64,000 nucleotides of DNA, taken from contig NZ_CAKLDI010000001.1 in the NCBI RefSeq assembly GCF_921293875.1, positions 960,475 to 1,024,474 on the forward strand, in the 5' to 3' direction. The stretch is from Vibrio stylophorae. Lineage in GTDB: Bacteria; Pseudomonadota; Gammaproteobacteria; Enterobacterales; Vibrionaceae. Below are positions 28,175 to 37,897 of the stretch, piece after piece; position 1 is the first letter of the stretch; the number at the start of each line of letters is the position of its first letter. The position numbers and the translations under genes were made by a program. Below the pieces are notes generated by a model. The model did not search any database and was not told the DNA's origin. It worked only from the letters and a program-made list of their open reading frames with translations.

Positions 28175-28690
28175 TCAGCTCACTGGCGTCGGCTGATTCT
28201 TACTGACCTCAAGCCACACAACGCCATCAAAGGTAAATGGATAGGCGCCGCCTTTTTGCGGGATCAGCATATATTTTTCGATATGAAAATCGGTAATGGC
28301 ATAGCCCTGATTGTGTAGTTCTTGGCGCACACTTTGAAATGCCGCACTGTGGCGGATCGCCGGTTTGAGATAAGCCCGAAGCGCAAGGGCGGTGGCGCTA
28401 TTTCGCTTTTTCTTGACGGCGTTATATTGCAGCGCATGGTGCTGGGAAAAATAGTGATGGAGCTGTGTTTGCAGGTTGGGGTCCTGAAATTTTGCCAATC
28501 GGCCAAAGCCAACATGCGCCAATTGCTGATGCGCAGGAAATAGATTCAAGGCTTGGGTCAGGGTTTGTGGTTGTGCATCATGTCGAAAGCGCACCAGTGT
28601 TTGTTGCTTATCGATGGGATCAATGATCCACCCAGCATAGCTCGATGCACTTGACGATAATGCCATGATAAATAAAAGAATATTTTTCAT
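28175..28690 (-). CDS. Uncharacterised periplasmic protein
   Basis: A 171-residue protein with a clear Sec signal peptide (MKNILLFIMALSSSASSYAG) and no family that I recognise. The mature part is rich in His, Gln and Ala, with a basic patch KKKRNS mid-protein and an aromatic C-terminal part FTFDGVVWLEVS. Its stop is about 55 bases before cobS on the same strand with no terminator between, so it may be co-transcribed with cobS-btuR; a role linked to corrinoids is only a guess. An upstream in-frame start exists at 28747, but ATG 28690 has GGAGG eight bases upstream and begins the signal peptide. Confidence 0.7.
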   Translation of the reverse strand: MKNILLFIMALSSSASSYAGWIIDPIDKQQTLVRFRHDAQPQTLTQALNLFPAHQQLAHVGFGRLAKFQDPNLQTQLHHYFSQHHALQYNAVKKKRNSATALALRAYLKPAIRHSAAFQSVRQELHNQGYAITDFHIEKYMLIPQKGGAYPFTFDGVVWLEVSKNQPTPVS

Positions 28691-28894
28691 TTTTAGCCTC
28701 CATTCAATGATGCAGCTGTTATACAGTAATGACTCATTAATGGTCAAATATTGATTTAATTCATATGCTTATCTTCATTTTTAGTGCGCTAGGTGTTGGG
28801 CGCCGAATACTGCATTGAATCTTGGCTTAATCTCAATGAAATCCATGATTGGTTGCTGTATTCTTGGTTTTTTGTGTTGTATCGAGTTGTATTT

Positions 28895-30007
28895 ATGAAC
28901 ATTCAATCTGATCGCTTGATTGAGCATTTTCTTTCTTTGATTCAAATCGACAGTGAGTCTGGGAATGAAAAAGTGATGGCTGAACAGTTGCAAGCGCAAC
29001 TTTCTGCGCTTGGCTTTGAAGTCACGCCGCAAGCCGTGGATCCTGCGCTATCCAATGGTTTTAATCTCTATGCAAAATTACCGGGTACCTTGCCAGGGCA
29101 CACGGTGATGAGTTGCCATATGGATACCGTCACGCCGGGGAATGGCATCGAGCCAGAAATCGTTGATGGCATGATTCGCTCTAAGGGCAATACCATTTTG
29201 GGTGGTGATGATAAATCAGGCATTGCTGCCATTATGGAAGCGGTGCGCAGTCTGCAAGAGCAAGGCATTGCACACCACACCATTGAGTTGGCGTTTACCG
29301 TCTATGAAGAGGGCGGTTTGTGTGGTTCAAAATGCTTTGATGTGAGCATGATTGAAGCCAAGCAAGGTGTGGTTTTGGACTCAGGCGGTCCGATTGGCAC
29401 CATTATTACGCAAGCGCCGGGGCAGCAAAATATTGAGCTTGAGATGATTGGCCGCCCTGCGCATGCCGGTCTTGCACCTGAAGATGGGATTAACGCGTTA
29501 ACCGTGGTAGCCGATGCTATTAGCCAGATGAAATTATCACGCATTGACCATGAAACCACCGCCAATATTGGTGTCGTGCAAGGCGGTCAAGCGACCAATA
29601 TTGTGATGCCAAGTTTGACCCTGAAAGCTGAAGCCCGCTCTTTGGATGATGCCAAGCTAGAAGCGCAAGTAGCGCATATGGTGCAAACCTTTGAGCAAGC
29701 CGCGGCCAAGCATGGCGCAACGGCCAATATCAAAGTTAGCCCTGCCTATGGCGCATATCGTATTAGCGACGACGATCCTTTGGTGCAATTGGTGAGCCAA
29801 GCATTTGGCGCAGTAAATTTGCCAGCTAAAACCAGTACGACAGGTGGCGGTAGTGATGCCAACATCTTTAACCAAAAAGGGATTAAGATGGTGAACCTAT
29901 CCACTGGGATGTCAAAAGTGCATACCTGTGAAGAGTTTATTGCGGTGCAAGATATGATTGATATTACCCGCGCACTTACCGCTTATATGGCAGCGCCAGG
30001 CCTCTAA
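28895..30007 (+). CDS. M20 family metallopeptidase, PepT-like
   Basis: Di-zinc aminopeptidase-type enzyme of the M20 family, closest in layout to 'peptidase T-like' proteins (about 370 residues). Metal-ligand motifs are visible: SCHMDTVTPG (His/Asp), GGDDKSG, the catalytic/metal EEGG pair in VYEEGGLCG, VLDSGGPIG, and the C-terminal VHTCEEFI histidine. A dimerisation/lid domain lies at about 180-290 (GRPAHAG). The substrate is probably a short peptide or N-acyl amino acid, not determinable here. A longer frame opens at 28793; ATG 28895 gives the normal family N terminus NIQSDRLIEHFLSLIQIDSES. Confidence 0.88.
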   Translation: MNIQSDRLIEHFLSLIQIDSESGNEKVMAEQLQAQLSALGFEVTPQAVDPALSNGFNLYAKLPGTLPGHTVMSCHMDTVTPGNGIEPEIVDGMIRSKGNTILGGDDKSGIAAIMEAVRSLQEQGIAHHTIELAFTVYEEGGLCGSKCFDVSMIEAKQGVVLDSGGPIGTIITQAPGQQNIELEMIGRPAHAGLAPEDGINALTVVADAISQMKLSRIDHETTANIGVVQGGQATNIVMPSLTLKAEARSLDDAKLEAQVAHMVQTFEQAAAKHGATANIKVSPAYGAYRISDDDPLVQLVSQAFGAVNLPAKTSTTGGGSDANIFNQKGIKMVNLSTGMSKVHTCEEFIAVQDMIDITRALTAYMAAPGL

Positions 30008-30022
30008 GGTCAAGCGAGTTCG

Positions 30023-30059
30023 AAAAGCCACGATTGCGGATGCGATGGTGGCTTTTTTA
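30023..30059 (+). terminator. Terminator after the PepT-like gene
   Basis: AAAAGCCAC and GTGGCTTTTTT arms separated by a 16-base loop. T run present; the long loop lowers confidence. Confidence 0.65.
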
Positions 30060-30130
30060 TTGTTTTCAGCATGGTGCTAGGGGGGATTTAGCGCTAGCAT
30101 AGAGCCTCAATCAAGGATGGAGGCAAGGGA

Positions 30131-30610
30131 ATGAGTGCAATCAATTCAGTGCTGGTGGTGTGTACGGGCAATATCTGTCGCTCTCCAACAGGAGAAGCTG
30201 TGCTTCGCGCCAAGGCGCAGCAGCATCAGTTGGCATTGCAAGTGGACTCTGCGGGTATTGAAGCCTTTCACCAAGGTGAGTCGCCAGATGCACGCAGTGC
30301 TGCCGCAGCGGCTTTGCGTGGTTACACTTTCCAAGGAATGCATTCACGTCCCATCTGCCTTCAAGATTACCAACATTTCGATTTGATCCTCGCCGCAGAC
30401 CGCGGTCATCTGGCAGCCATGCAGCGTCAATGTCCTGTCGAACATCTTCATAAACTCAAATGCTTTATGGCGGTTTTACCGCACCTTCATCAAGATATTG
30501 CTGACCCCTATTATGGTGGCTCGGCGGGTTTTGAGCGGGTGCTTGATCAAATTGAAATGGCGGCAGAGGCTTGGTGCCAAGCCTTTGCGCAAGGGAAGGA
30601 TTCACAATAA
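30131..30610 (+). CDS. Low-molecular-weight protein tyrosine phosphatase
   Basis: A 159-residue phosphatase of the LMW-PTP family (Wzb/Etp type). The catalytic loop VCTGNICRSPT contains nucleophile Cys11 and Arg17, and the general acid is Asp125 in DPYYGG. Wzb-type enzymes dephosphorylate tyrosine kinases of polysaccharide export, but no cognate kinase is adjacent, so the substrate is unknown. A ribosome binding site GGATGGAGG (30115-30123) supports the start. The gene ends 39 bases before serC on the same strand. Confidence 0.93.
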   Translation: MSAINSVLVVCTGNICRSPTGEAVLRAKAQQHQLALQVDSAGIEAFHQGESPDARSAAAAALRGYTFQGMHSRPICLQDYQHFDLILAADRGHLAAMQRQCPVEHLHKLKCFMAVLPHLHQDIADPYYGGSAGFERVLDQIEMAAEAWCQAFAQGKDSQ

Positions 30611-30649
30611 CTTGGCGTTTTTCGCCGAACCATGAGGAGTGGTATATAC

Positions 30650-31732
30650 ATGGAGCAGGTGTTTAATTTTAGTGCCGGTCCTGCAATGTTACCGGAACCT
30701 GTTTTAGCGCAGGCCAAAGATGAGTTGCAAAACTGGCGTGGCCTTGGCACCTCTGTGATGGAAGTGAGCCATCGCGGTAAAGATTTTATGGAAATTGCGG
30801 CAAAGGCTGAGCAAGATTTACGCGATCTTTTAGCAATTCCAACTAACTACAAAGTGCTCTTTTGCCAAGGCGGTGCGCGTGCGCAATTTGCTGCCGTGCC
30901 ACTCAACCTATTGGGTCAAAAGACCCAAGCAGATTATATGGATGGCGGTTTTTGGGCGCATAGCGCCGTTGAAGAAGCGCTTAAATATGGTCAGCCTCGC
31001 GTGACCGATATCACCTGTGAGCGTGATGGCAAACGTGCCATTGTGCCAGCCAGTCAATGGCAGCTTGATAGCAACAGCGCTTATGTGCATTTTTGTCCTA
31101 ACGAAACCATCGATGGGATTGAAATTCGCGATTTGCCAACCACCGATCTGCCCATTGTGGCGGATATGTCCTCCAATATTCTTTCTCGTCCTATCGACGT
31201 GTCGCGCTATGGCGTGATCTATGCGGGCGCCCAAAAAAATATTGGTCCAGCGGGTCTGGCTATTGCGATTGTTCGCGATGATTTGCTCGATCGCGCGCAT
31301 ACCATGACGCCAAGTGTGCTGCACTATAAAACCCTGTTTGAAAAAGAGTCGATGTTTAATACCCCACCGACCTTTGCTTGGTATCTTTCTGGTTTAGTAT
31401 TTGAATGGCTGAAAGCGCAAGGCGGCCTAAGTGCGATGCAAGCACACAACGAAAGCAAAGCCGCGCTCTTGTATCAAGCCATTGATAGCTCAGATTTTTA
31501 TCGCAACCAAGTGCATTCGGATAACCGCTCGCAGATGAACGTGCCGTTCCAATTGGCCGATGCCAAACTTGATGCCTTGTTCCTTGAGCAAGCGGAAGCG
31601 GCTGGCATGCGTGCGCTTAAAGGTCACCGCGCTGTGGGTGGCATGCGTGCTTCTATTTACAATGCGATGCCAAAAGCTGGTGTTGAGGCATTGGTAGCCT
31701 TTATGCAAGAGTTTGAACGCACGCATGGTTAA
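30650..31732 (+). CDS. serC: Phosphoserine aminotransferase
   Basis: PLP enzyme converting 3-phosphohydroxypyruvate to phosphoserine in serine synthesis, and acting in the pyridoxal phosphate pathway. The 360-residue length is normal. Family signatures are the N-terminal [12 protein letters not shown], the PLP-lysine segment [12 protein letters not shown] (Lys about 195) and the C-terminal [18 protein letters not shown] longer frame starts at 30632; ATG 30650 has GAGGAGTGG upstream and fits the family. It is followed by a terminator, and hisC-aroA-cmk-rpsA continue 2.7 kb downstream, recalling the enteric serC-aroA link with a chemoreceptor and a NUDIX gene inserted. Confidence 0.96.
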   Translation: MEQVFNFSAGPAMLPEPVLAQAKDELQNWRGLGTSVMEVSHRGKDFMEIAAKAEQDLRDLLAIPTNYKVLFCQGGARAQFAAVPLNLLGQKTQADYMDGGFWAHSAVEEALKYGQPRVTDITCERDGKRAIVPASQWQLDSNSAYVHFCPNETIDGIEIRDLPTTDLPIVADMSSNILSRPIDVSRYGVIYAGAQKNIGPAGLAIAIVRDDLLDRAHTMTPSVLHYKTLFEKESMFNTPPTFAWYLSGLVFEWLKAQGGLSAMQAHNESKAALLYQAIDSSDFYRNQVHSDNRSQMNVPFQLADAKLDALFLEQAEAAGMRALKGHRAVGGMRASIYNAMPKAGVEALVAFMQEFERTHG

Positions 31733-31778
31733 CATTTGAATGCTTTAATCAAGCGTTTTGACTACGTGAATTGGTCAC

Positions 31779-31808
31779 AAAAAAGCCTGCCTTGTTGCAG
31801 GCTTTTTT
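31779..31808 (+). terminator. Terminator after serC
   Basis: AAAAAAGCCTGC-CTTGTT-GCAGGCTTTTTT hairpin. Confidence 0.92.
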
Positions 31809-31868
31809 ATGCGTTGAAAGCCAAGAAAACAGTCTGTGAAAATGGTCACAAATATGAAGGGAGTGGCG

Positions 31869-31895
31869 TCAAATTCTTACTCAATTTGCCGATAA
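31869..31895 (+). promoter_or_regulatory. Sigma-28 (FliA)-type promoter of the chemoreceptor gene
   Basis: TCAAATTC, an 11-base spacer, then GCCGATAA. The -10 matches the FliA consensus GCCGATAA exactly and the spacing is canonical; the -35 matches TAAAGTTT at five of eight bases. This ties the gene to the flagellar/chemotaxis regulon. Confidence 0.75.
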
Positions 31896-32047
31896 CCTCG
31901 GTATGCTCGCGGCCGAAAATAATTTTTGCGATGCATATCAAAAGCAGGCTGCAATGCAACGGCCTGCAGATGGCTGCGAACATTAAGAACCGTGCGTCTT
32001 CATGGATTGACTACGCAAACACAACAAACTTCACTGTCGAGGAATCT

Positions 32048-33676
32048 ATGAAGTTAAAGACCCAATCTTATTTGCTGTCGGTGATCATTCTGGTGGCTTT
32101 GGTCTGTATGACCGCCATTGGTCTATGGACCCTACGTGTCGCGAGTATTCAAGACAATAAAACCCGCGTCACCCAGCTTTTTACCAGCACCTATAACATG
32201 GTTCGCGAAATGGAAAAATTGGCTGCGGATGGCACCCTGCCAGAGGCTGAAGCGAAAGCCATTGCGGTTCAATTGCTGCGTAATAATATCTACAGCGACA
32301 GCGAATATGTCTATGTCGCTGACGAGAATTTAGACTTTTTGGCCACTCCGCTTGATCCCCATTTTCACGGCACCACTTTCCATCAGCTGACGCAACCTGA
32401 TGGCTCAAGTGTCGGTAACATTTTGATTCAAGCCCTATCTAAAGGTCAGCCTAACCAAATTGTCGAGTATGAGTGGTATCAGCAAACCGATAATGGACCG
32501 GAGAAAAAGTTGTCTATTGCTCAGCGCAGCCCGCGCTGGAACTGGGTGGTAGGTACGGGCATCGGCTTTCATGAAGTGAACGCACGCTTTTGGTCAACCG
32601 CAAGCTGGCAGCTGACCTTATGTGTGGTGATGGCTGGATTGATTTTCGCCATTTTGATTTTAGCTTTGGGCCGCATGCGACGATTACTTGGTGGTGAGCC
32701 GGCAGATGTTCGCGCAGCGGTGCAAGCGGTAGCTAGTGGCCATATCCAAACCCAATTTGCGACAAAAGCTGAGCCTGACAGTATCTATGAAGCGGTGCAG
32801 CAGATGAGCGTGTCTTTGGCACAGCTAGTGGATAACCTTGAGCGTTCAACCAAAGCCTTGCGTGAAGAGTTGATGCATGTCGAAGATCGCGCCGGCGCGA
32901 TTGCGGCGCTGACCGAGACTCAGCAGCAATCAACAGCGATGATCGCAACGGCGATGACTGAAATGGCAAGCTCGGCCAATAATGTTGCTGAATCGACCCG
33001 CGAAACGGCGCACAGCACGGATGAAGCCGATCAGCAAAGTCAGCGCACCCAGCAAATGATTCATCACGCCGTAGACAATATTGAAGGCTTGGCGGGTGCG
33101 TTGCACACTGCGAGTACGGCGGTGGCGGCACTTGATAGCGAAGTGAATTCGATTGTCAAAGTGTTGGATGTTATTGGTGATATTGCAGAGCAGACCAATT
33201 TGCTGGCATTGAACGCAGCCATTGAAGCGGCACGCGCCGGCGAGCAAGGTCGCGGTTTTGCGGTGGTTGCTGATGAAGTACGTAATCTTGCTGGTCGCAC
33301 CCAAGGCAGCACGAAAGAGATTCAGCAGATGATCACTAAGCTGCAAGAGGGCTCGCGTAACGCCATTGAAACCATGGAAGTGTGCGCGCAAACCAGCCAG
33401 AGCACCGTTGAAGAGTCGCGCAATGCCTCTGAAGCTTTGCAAATGATCGTGACAGCGCTAGAGGCGATTTCAAGTATGAGCCATCAGATCGCAACGGCCG
33501 CGGCAGAGCAAACACAGGTAAGTGATGATATCTCTCAGCGTATCAATTTGATTGAAAACAGTGGTAACCAGCTCAGTGACGTGGTTTCAAGCAGTCATCA
33601 GAGCACCCAAACCCTGACCACACTTGCCAATGAGTTGGACAATTGGGTGGCGAAATTCTCAGTCAATCGTGTCTAA
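32048..33676 (+). CDS. Methyl-accepting chemotaxis protein with single Cache sensor
   Basis: A 542-residue chemoreceptor. Membrane segment about 8-30; periplasmic single-Cache (sCache_2) domain about 35-185, with the motif [20 protein letters not shown] and the closing [15 protein letters not shown] second membrane segment lies at about 193-214. HAMP and a long methylation/signalling helix bundle follow, containing the hairpin tip [35 protein letters not shown]. sCache_2 receptors often sense small organic acids; the ligand is unknown. The real start is ATG 32048 (GAGGAA upstream), not the frame opening at 31736. A FliA-type promoter lies upstream. Confidence 0.95.
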   Translation: MKLKTQSYLLSVIILVALVCMTAIGLWTLRVASIQDNKTRVTQLFTSTYNMVREMEKLAADGTLPEAEAKAIAVQLLRNNIYSDSEYVYVADENLDFLATPLDPHFHGTTFHQLTQPDGSSVGNILIQALSKGQPNQIVEYEWYQQTDNGPEKKLSIAQRSPRWNWVVGTGIGFHEVNARFWSTASWQLTLCVVMAGLIFAILILALGRMRRLLGGEPADVRAAVQAVASGHIQTQFATKAEPDSIYEAVQQMSVSLAQLVDNLERSTKALREELMHVEDRAGAIAALTETQQQSTAMIATAMTEMASSANNVAESTRETAHSTDEADQQSQRTQQMIHHAVDNIEGLAGALHTASTAVAALDSEVNSIVKVLDVIGDIAEQTNLLALNAAIEAARAGEQGRGFAVVADEVRNLAGRTQGSTKEIQQMITKLQEGSRNAIETMEVCAQTSQSTVEESRNASEALQMIVTALEAISSMSHQIATAAAEQTQVSDDISQRINLIENSGNQLSDVVSSSHQSTQTLTTLANELDNWVAKFSVNRV

Positions 33677-33716
33677 TCTTCGTTTCTAACGCTGTGTTAG
33701 ATTTCATTGTGAATTG

Positions 33717-33743
33717 AAAAGAGAGCCCAAGGCTCTCTTTTTT
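33717..33743. terminator. Bidirectional terminator
   Basis: AAAAGAGAGCC-CAA-GGCTCTCTTTTTT hairpin between the convergent chemoreceptor and NUDIX genes. To its right (33770-33825) the TTGGTTAG-like word recurs several times at about 14-base spacing. Confidence 0.9.
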
Positions 33744-33837
33744 CTCTTTTTTTAAGGCAAACAACCCGCCCTTGGTTAGCGTTCTTGGTTTGCACATTTG
33801 GTTAGTGCCTTTGGTTAGAGCTGTTAGAACCACGGGT

Positions 33838-34266
33838 TCAATCATTTTCTATGCAGACTGATTGGCGCAATAGGCAGGCGATGGATTGTCGGCTGGCATC
33901 AAAATGTGGCTCGGGAAGATTGTTGGGATCGCACCAAATCCAGCCTTCGCACTTGTTTGGTTCGCGATTTTCTAAGTTGCCACGGTAAGCCAATGCTTCG
34001 ACCACCACACTTACGTAATGCAAGCCGCTTTCTTGGTAGGTTTCAAGGTTATTGGTGATGGCGATGACTTGGCCTTGTTCTAATATCAGCCCCGTTTCCT
34101 CTTCAAGCTCACGCCTTGCTGTGGCTAAAAAAGTTTCGCCAATCTCCATATGGCCACCTGGAATTGAGTAGTAGGGGGCGTGGCTGTTTTTTCGTCGACC
34201 CACAAGAATCTGCTGCTTTTCATTGCGAAGGATAATGCCAATACCAACATAGGGTGTTTTTGCCAT
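33838..34266 (-). CDS. NUDIX hydrolase
   Basis: A 142-residue pyrophosphohydrolase with a complete Nudix box (GX5EX7REUXEEXGU) around residues 38-60, seen as GGHMEIGETF...RRELEEETG. This gives the Mg-binding glutamates. The substrate is likely a nucleoside diphosphate derivative; the family does not allow more precision. It is convergent with the chemoreceptor gene and divergent from hisC, with a 144-base promoter interval. Confidence 0.92.
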   Translation of the reverse strand: MAKTPYVGIGIILRNEKQQILVGRRKNSHAPYYSIPGGHMEIGETFLATARRELEEETGLILEQGQVIAITNNLETYQESGLHYVSVVVEALAYRGNLENREPNKCEGWIWCDPNNLPEPHFDASRQSIACLLRQSVCIEND

Positions 34267-34410
34267 CAGATCATGCCATATATATGCCTCAGGAAAGGCA
34301 TTTAGCCTATCTTGTTTTATCTGTGCAGTAAAATCAGGACTGGTGCGAACGCACGCTTTTCGATAGAGTCAAAGCACTTAATTTGACGTAAACATTTCAA
34401 GGATGGAATT

Positions 34411-35526
34411 GTGCCAATGAACCAATTTTTCCTGACGTTGGCCAATGCCGGTGTGCGTGGCCTATCGCCATATCAAGCTGGTAAACCGATTGATGAGCTA
34501 AAACGCGAGCTGGGCCTTACGGATGTGGTCAAACTGGCGTCAAACGAAAATCCATTAGGCCTTTCGGCCAAAGCGGAAGTGGCGATGGTCAAAGCCATGG
34601 CCGATCTCACTCGCTACCCTGATGCCAATGGCTTTACCCTGAAGCAGCGCATTAGCCAAATTTATGGTGTTGATGCCAAGCAAGTGACTTTGGGCAATGG
34701 CTCTAATGATCTACTGGAGCTTATCGCGCACACCTTTGCTAGCAGCGACGATGAAATCATTTTTTCGCAATATGCTTTTGTGGTTTACCAATTGGCAACC
34801 CAAGCTATTGGTGCTAAAGCCGTGGTCACCCCCGCGAAAGATTGGGGCAATGATCTTGATGCCATGCTGGCGGCGATCACTGAGCGCACCAAGTTGATCT
34901 TTATCGCCAACCCGAACAATCCAACAGGCACCTATTTGCAGCCTGAGCAGCTGGCTAACTTTTTAGCCAAAGTGCCTGAAAATGTTTTAGTGGTTCTCGA
35001 CGAAGCTTATATTGAATATCTTGCTGATGATGAAAATCCACAGCAAAGCATCGCGTGGACACAAGATTATCCAAACTTGTTGGTCACTCGTACCTTTTCA
35101 AAAGCATTTGGCTTAGCTGGTTTGCGTGTTGGTTTTTGCGTGGCGCACCCAGCCGTTACTGATTTACTTAATCGCGTGCGTCAACCCTTTAATTGCAGCG
35201 CATTAGCACTTGCTGCGGCTACTGCCGTGCTTGATGATCATGAATATCTAAAACGTACGCGCGCAATGAATGATGCCGGCATGACGCAGCTTTGCGCAGA
35301 ATTTGATGCCCAAGGCTTGGCCTATATTCCATCCAAGGGCAATTTTGTGACTGTTGATTTTGGTAAACCGGCAGCGGCGATTAATCAGGCGCTACTTGAG
35401 CGTGGCGTGATTGTCCGTCCTTTAGCACCTTATCAAATGCCCAATCATCTGCGCGTGAGTATTGGTACGCAAGCAGAGAACGACACCTTTATTACGGCGC
35501 TGCGCGCTGTGTTGGCCACCCAATAG
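34411..35526 (+). CDS. hisC: Histidinol-phosphate aminotransferase
   Basis: PLP aminotransferase of the HisC family, converting imidazole acetol-phosphate to histidinol phosphate. The same subfamily (HisC2/HisHb) beside aroA can also act on aromatic 2-oxo acids. Signatures: KLASNENPLG, NPNNPTG, DEAYIEY and the PLP-lysine TFSKAFGLAGLRVG. AAGGA lies seven bases before GTG 34411, while ATG 34417 two codons on is an alternative start. The aroA gene follows after 15 bases, so this copy probably works at the tyrosine/phenylalanine end of aromatic synthesis as well as, or instead of, histidine synthesis (inference). Confidence 0.9.
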   Translation: MPMNQFFLTLANAGVRGLSPYQAGKPIDELKRELGLTDVVKLASNENPLGLSAKAEVAMVKAMADLTRYPDANGFTLKQRISQIYGVDAKQVTLGNGSNDLLELIAHTFASSDDEIIFSQYAFVVYQLATQAIGAKAVVTPAKDWGNDLDAMLAAITERTKLIFIANPNNPTGTYLQPEQLANFLAKVPENVLVVLDEAYIEYLADDENPQQSIAWTQDYPNLLVTRTFSKAFGLAGLRVGFCVAHPAVTDLLNRVRQPFNCSALALAAATAVLDDHEYLKRTRAMNDAGMTQLCAEFDAQGLAYIPSKGNFVTVDFGKPAAAINQALLERGVIVRPLAPYQMPNHLRVSIGTQAENDTFITALRAVLATQ

Positions 35527-35541
35527 AGAAGTATTGAATTC

Positions 35542-36825
35542 ATGGAGCAGTTAACCCTGAATCCGGTTCGTTGTTTTGATGGTGAAATCAACTTACCTGG
35601 CTCGAAAAGTGTCTCAAATCGCGTTTTGCTACTAGCAGCGTTGGCACAAGGCACCACCCATGTCACCAATTTGCTTGATAGTGATGATATTCGTCATATG
35701 CTCAATGCACTGAAAGCATTGGGGATTGAATATCAGCTATCGGAAAATAAAACCGAATGTACCATTCAAGGCAATGGTGGTTTGTTTGAGGTAAGTGAGC
35801 CGCTTGAACTCTATTTGGGCAATGCGGGAACGGCCATGCGACCACTTGCAGCGGCGCTGTGTGCATCGCGCGGTGAGTTTATTTTGACGGGTGAGCCGCG
35901 GATGAAAGAGCGCCCGATTGGTCATTTGATTGATGCGCTGCGGCCTCTTGGCGCCAAGGTACAATATCTTGAAAATGAGCATTATCCACCGCTGGCCATT
36001 TCAGGTGTCGCGCTGCAAGGTGGCAAGGTTAAAATTGATGGTTCGATTTCCAGCCAGTTTTTAACCGCATTGCTCATGGTTGCCCCCTTGGCTGCGGGCG
36101 ATATCGAGATTGAAATTGACGGTGATTTGGTGTCGAAACCCTATATCGATATCACCTTGGCGATCATGAGTCGCTTTGGTATTGATGTGTCCCATGACAA
36201 CTACCAAGTGTTTCATGTACAAGGCGGTCAAACCTACAGCGCACCTGGTGATTTTTTGGTTGAAGGTGATGCGTCTTCAGCATCTTACTTTCTTGCGGCG
36301 GGCGCAATTAAAGGCGGCCGAGTGAAAGTGACCGGGGTAGGTAAGCAAAGCATTCAAGGTGATGTGCAGTTTGCTGATGCGTTGGCGGCCATGGGCGCTC
36401 AAATTGAGTGGGGCGAGGATTATATTATTGCCAGCCCTGGCGAGCTTAAAGGCGTGGATTTGGACTTTAACCATATTCCTGATGCGGCAATGACCATTGC
36501 CACCACGGCGCTTTTTGCCAAAGGTCCAACACGTATTCGTAACGTTTATAACTGGCGTGTCAAAGAAACGGATCGCTTAGCGGCGATGGCCACAGAGCTT
36601 CGCAAAGTGGGCGCTCAAGTGGAAGAGGGTGAGGATTATATCTATATCGAGCCGCCACAAACGCTGACCCATGCCGGCATTGATACCTACAATGATCACC
36701 GTATGGCGATGTGTTTTTCCTTGGTGGCTTTGAGCGATACCCCGGTAACCATTCATGATCCCAAGTGTACGGCCAAAACATTTCCTGATTATTTTGAGCA
36801 GTTTGCGCGACTAAGCTCGAATTAA
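35542..36825 (+). CDS. aroA: 3-phosphoshikimate 1-carboxyvinyltransferase (EPSP synthase)
   Basis: Sixth step of the shikimate pathway, joining PEP and shikimate-3-phosphate. At 427 residues it shows [18 protein letters not shown] at the N terminus, the PEP-binding [26 protein letters not shown], and the C-terminal [21 protein letters not shown] and YNDHRMAM. It is a class I (enterobacterial-type) enzyme. It is co-directional with hisC, 15 bases apart, and ends at a terminator. Confidence 0.97.
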   Translation: MEQLTLNPVRCFDGEINLPGSKSVSNRVLLLAALAQGTTHVTNLLDSDDIRHMLNALKALGIEYQLSENKTECTIQGNGGLFEVSEPLELYLGNAGTAMRPLAAALCASRGEFILTGEPRMKERPIGHLIDALRPLGAKVQYLENEHYPPLAISGVALQGGKVKIDGSISSQFLTALLMVAPLAAGDIEIEIDGDLVSKPYIDITLAIMSRFGIDVSHDNYQVFHVQGGQTYSAPGDFLVEGDASSASYFLAAGAIKGGRVKVTGVGKQSIQGDVQFADALAAMGAQIEWGEDYIIASPGELKGVDLDFNHIPDAAMTIATTALFAKGPTRIRNVYNWRVKETDRLAAMATELRKVGAQVEEGEDYIYIEPPQTLTHAGIDTYNDHRMAMCFSLVALSDTPVTIHDPKCTAKTFPDYFEQFARLSSN

Positions 36826-36880
36826 GATGATGATTTAAAGACAATTATTTGCATTTGAATCACACGTTTTTAGTACATAC

Positions 36881-36907
36881 AAGCTGGCTTAATGCCAGCT
36901 TTTTTTA
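36881..36907 (+). terminator. Terminator after aroA
   Basis: AAGCTGGC-TTAAT-GCCAGCTTTTTTT hairpin. Confidence 0.92.
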
Positions 36908-37021
36908 TCTGAAGGTGCATGCCTCTCACAGAGACAATGGCTGAACATTGAGATGTCTCTCCTTTGCATCAAGCGATTGAGAAAATGATCATTTTACCTC
37001 ACAGCTATGCGGGAATATGCG

Positions 37022-37027
37022 TATAAT
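37022..37027 (+). promoter_or_regulatory. Probable -10 of the cmk-rpsA promoter
   Basis: A perfect TATAAT lies in the context ATATGCGTATAATACCCC, 82 bases upstream of the cmk start. The -35 at the expected distance is weak (TCACAG at 36999-37004). Confidence 0.55.
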
Positions 37028-37109
37028 ACCCCCCGATTTTCGCACCAAGGCGTGCGAGGGAATGATGCATGCTCGCATGCAGCAACATGTAACGATTTGG
37101 AGAAAGGCT

Positions 37110-37787
37110 ATGTCGACGGCTCCCGTCATTACCGTGGATGGACCAAGTGGTGCAGGCAAAGGAACCTTGTGCATGCTTCTTGCGCGCACATTAAATCTGC
37201 CGCTATTGGACTCTGGTGCAATTTATCGCGTGCTTTCATTGGCCGCATTGCATCATGATGTCGACCTCGATAATGAAGACGCCTTGGTGGTACTTGCAGC
37301 CAATCTGGATGTGGAATTTATTGCTGAAGGCGATTTAGTCAAAGTAATCCTTGAAGGTGAAGATGTATCGTCTACCCTTCGTACAGAAAAAGTTGGCAAT
37401 ACCGCATCGAAAATTGCCGCGTTGCCGCGTGTTCGTGAAGCGCTTTTGCGCCGTCAACGTGGCTTTGCTGGTGAGCGAGGTTTGGTTGCTGATGGCCGTG
37501 ATATGGGCACAGTGGTCTTTCCACAGGCGAATGTTAAAATTTTTCTCGATGCCAGTGCTGAAGAGCGCGCTTCACGCCGCTTCAAGCAGTTGCAAGACAA
37601 GGGCTTTGATGTTAAATTCGACAGCCTTTTAAGCGAGATCAAAGAGCGTGATGACCGCGACCGCAACCGAGCGGTGGCGCCATTAAAAGCTGCTGATGAC
37701 GCTTTACTGCTTGATTCTACATCACTTTCTATTGAAGAAGTGGTGCAACAAGCACTGAATTATATTGAATCCAAGCTTGCTAGTTAG
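37110..37787 (+). CDS. cmk: Cytidylate kinase
   Basis: Phosphorylates CMP and dCMP. At 225 residues it has the normal bacterial length, with the P-loop [13 protein letters not shown] near residues 7-19, LLDSGAIYR in the CMP-binding part and [16 protein letters not shown] 37110 is preceded by GGAGAAAGG; the longer frame from 37017 includes the promoter and is not coding. It lies just upstream of rpsA, the conserved cmk-rpsA-ihfB order. Confidence 0.96.
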   Translation: MSTAPVITVDGPSGAGKGTLCMLLARTLNLPLLDSGAIYRVLSLAALHHDVDLDNEDALVVLAANLDVEFIAEGDLVKVILEGEDVSSTLRTEKVGNTASKIAALPRVREALLRRQRGFAGERGLVADGRDMGTVVFPQANVKIFLDASAEERASRRFKQLQDKGFDVKFDSLLSEIKERDDRDRNRAVAPLKAADDALLLDSTSLSIEEVVQQALNYIESKLAS

Positions 37788-37789
37788 TT

Positions 37790-37897
37790 GTATTTGGCTG
37801 GTAAGTAGAGTCGGTGATAAGGATTGTTACTGACTATGTCCTCAACCCCACGCGGAAGGATTCCCGTGGTAGTTAAATAAAGTGAAGATTATTTCTA
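37790..37897 (+). promoter_or_regulatory. rpsA leader, probable S1 autoregulatory region
   Basis: The 110-base cmk-rpsA interval ends in a weak GAAG ribosome binding site, as in enteric rpsA. It contains a hairpin CCACG...CGTGG (37848-37869) that exposes GGA bases in its loop. In E. coli the structured, SD-poor rpsA leader lets S1 repress its own translation; the same is inferred here. Confidence 0.5.

Larger units (their letters stand above)
31733..32047 (+). other. Intergenic region serC-chemoreceptor
   Basis: A 315-base gap with the serC terminator (31779-31808), a sigma-28-type promoter (31869-31895) and an untranslated leader of about 140 bases ending in CGAGGAATCT before the chemoreceptor ATG. 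An in-frame open stretch upstream of 32048 crosses the terminator and promoter and is not coding. Confidence 0.6.

Noticed and set aside
31736-32047. N-terminal extension of the chemoreceptor
   Set aside because: The extension would read through a terminator and a FliA-type promoter; ATG 32048 with GAGGAA begins at the membrane segment.
33770-33825. TTGGTTAG-like words repeated at about 14-base spacing
   Set aside because: The copies are imperfect and short, lying just after a terminator; no evidence for a functional repeat.
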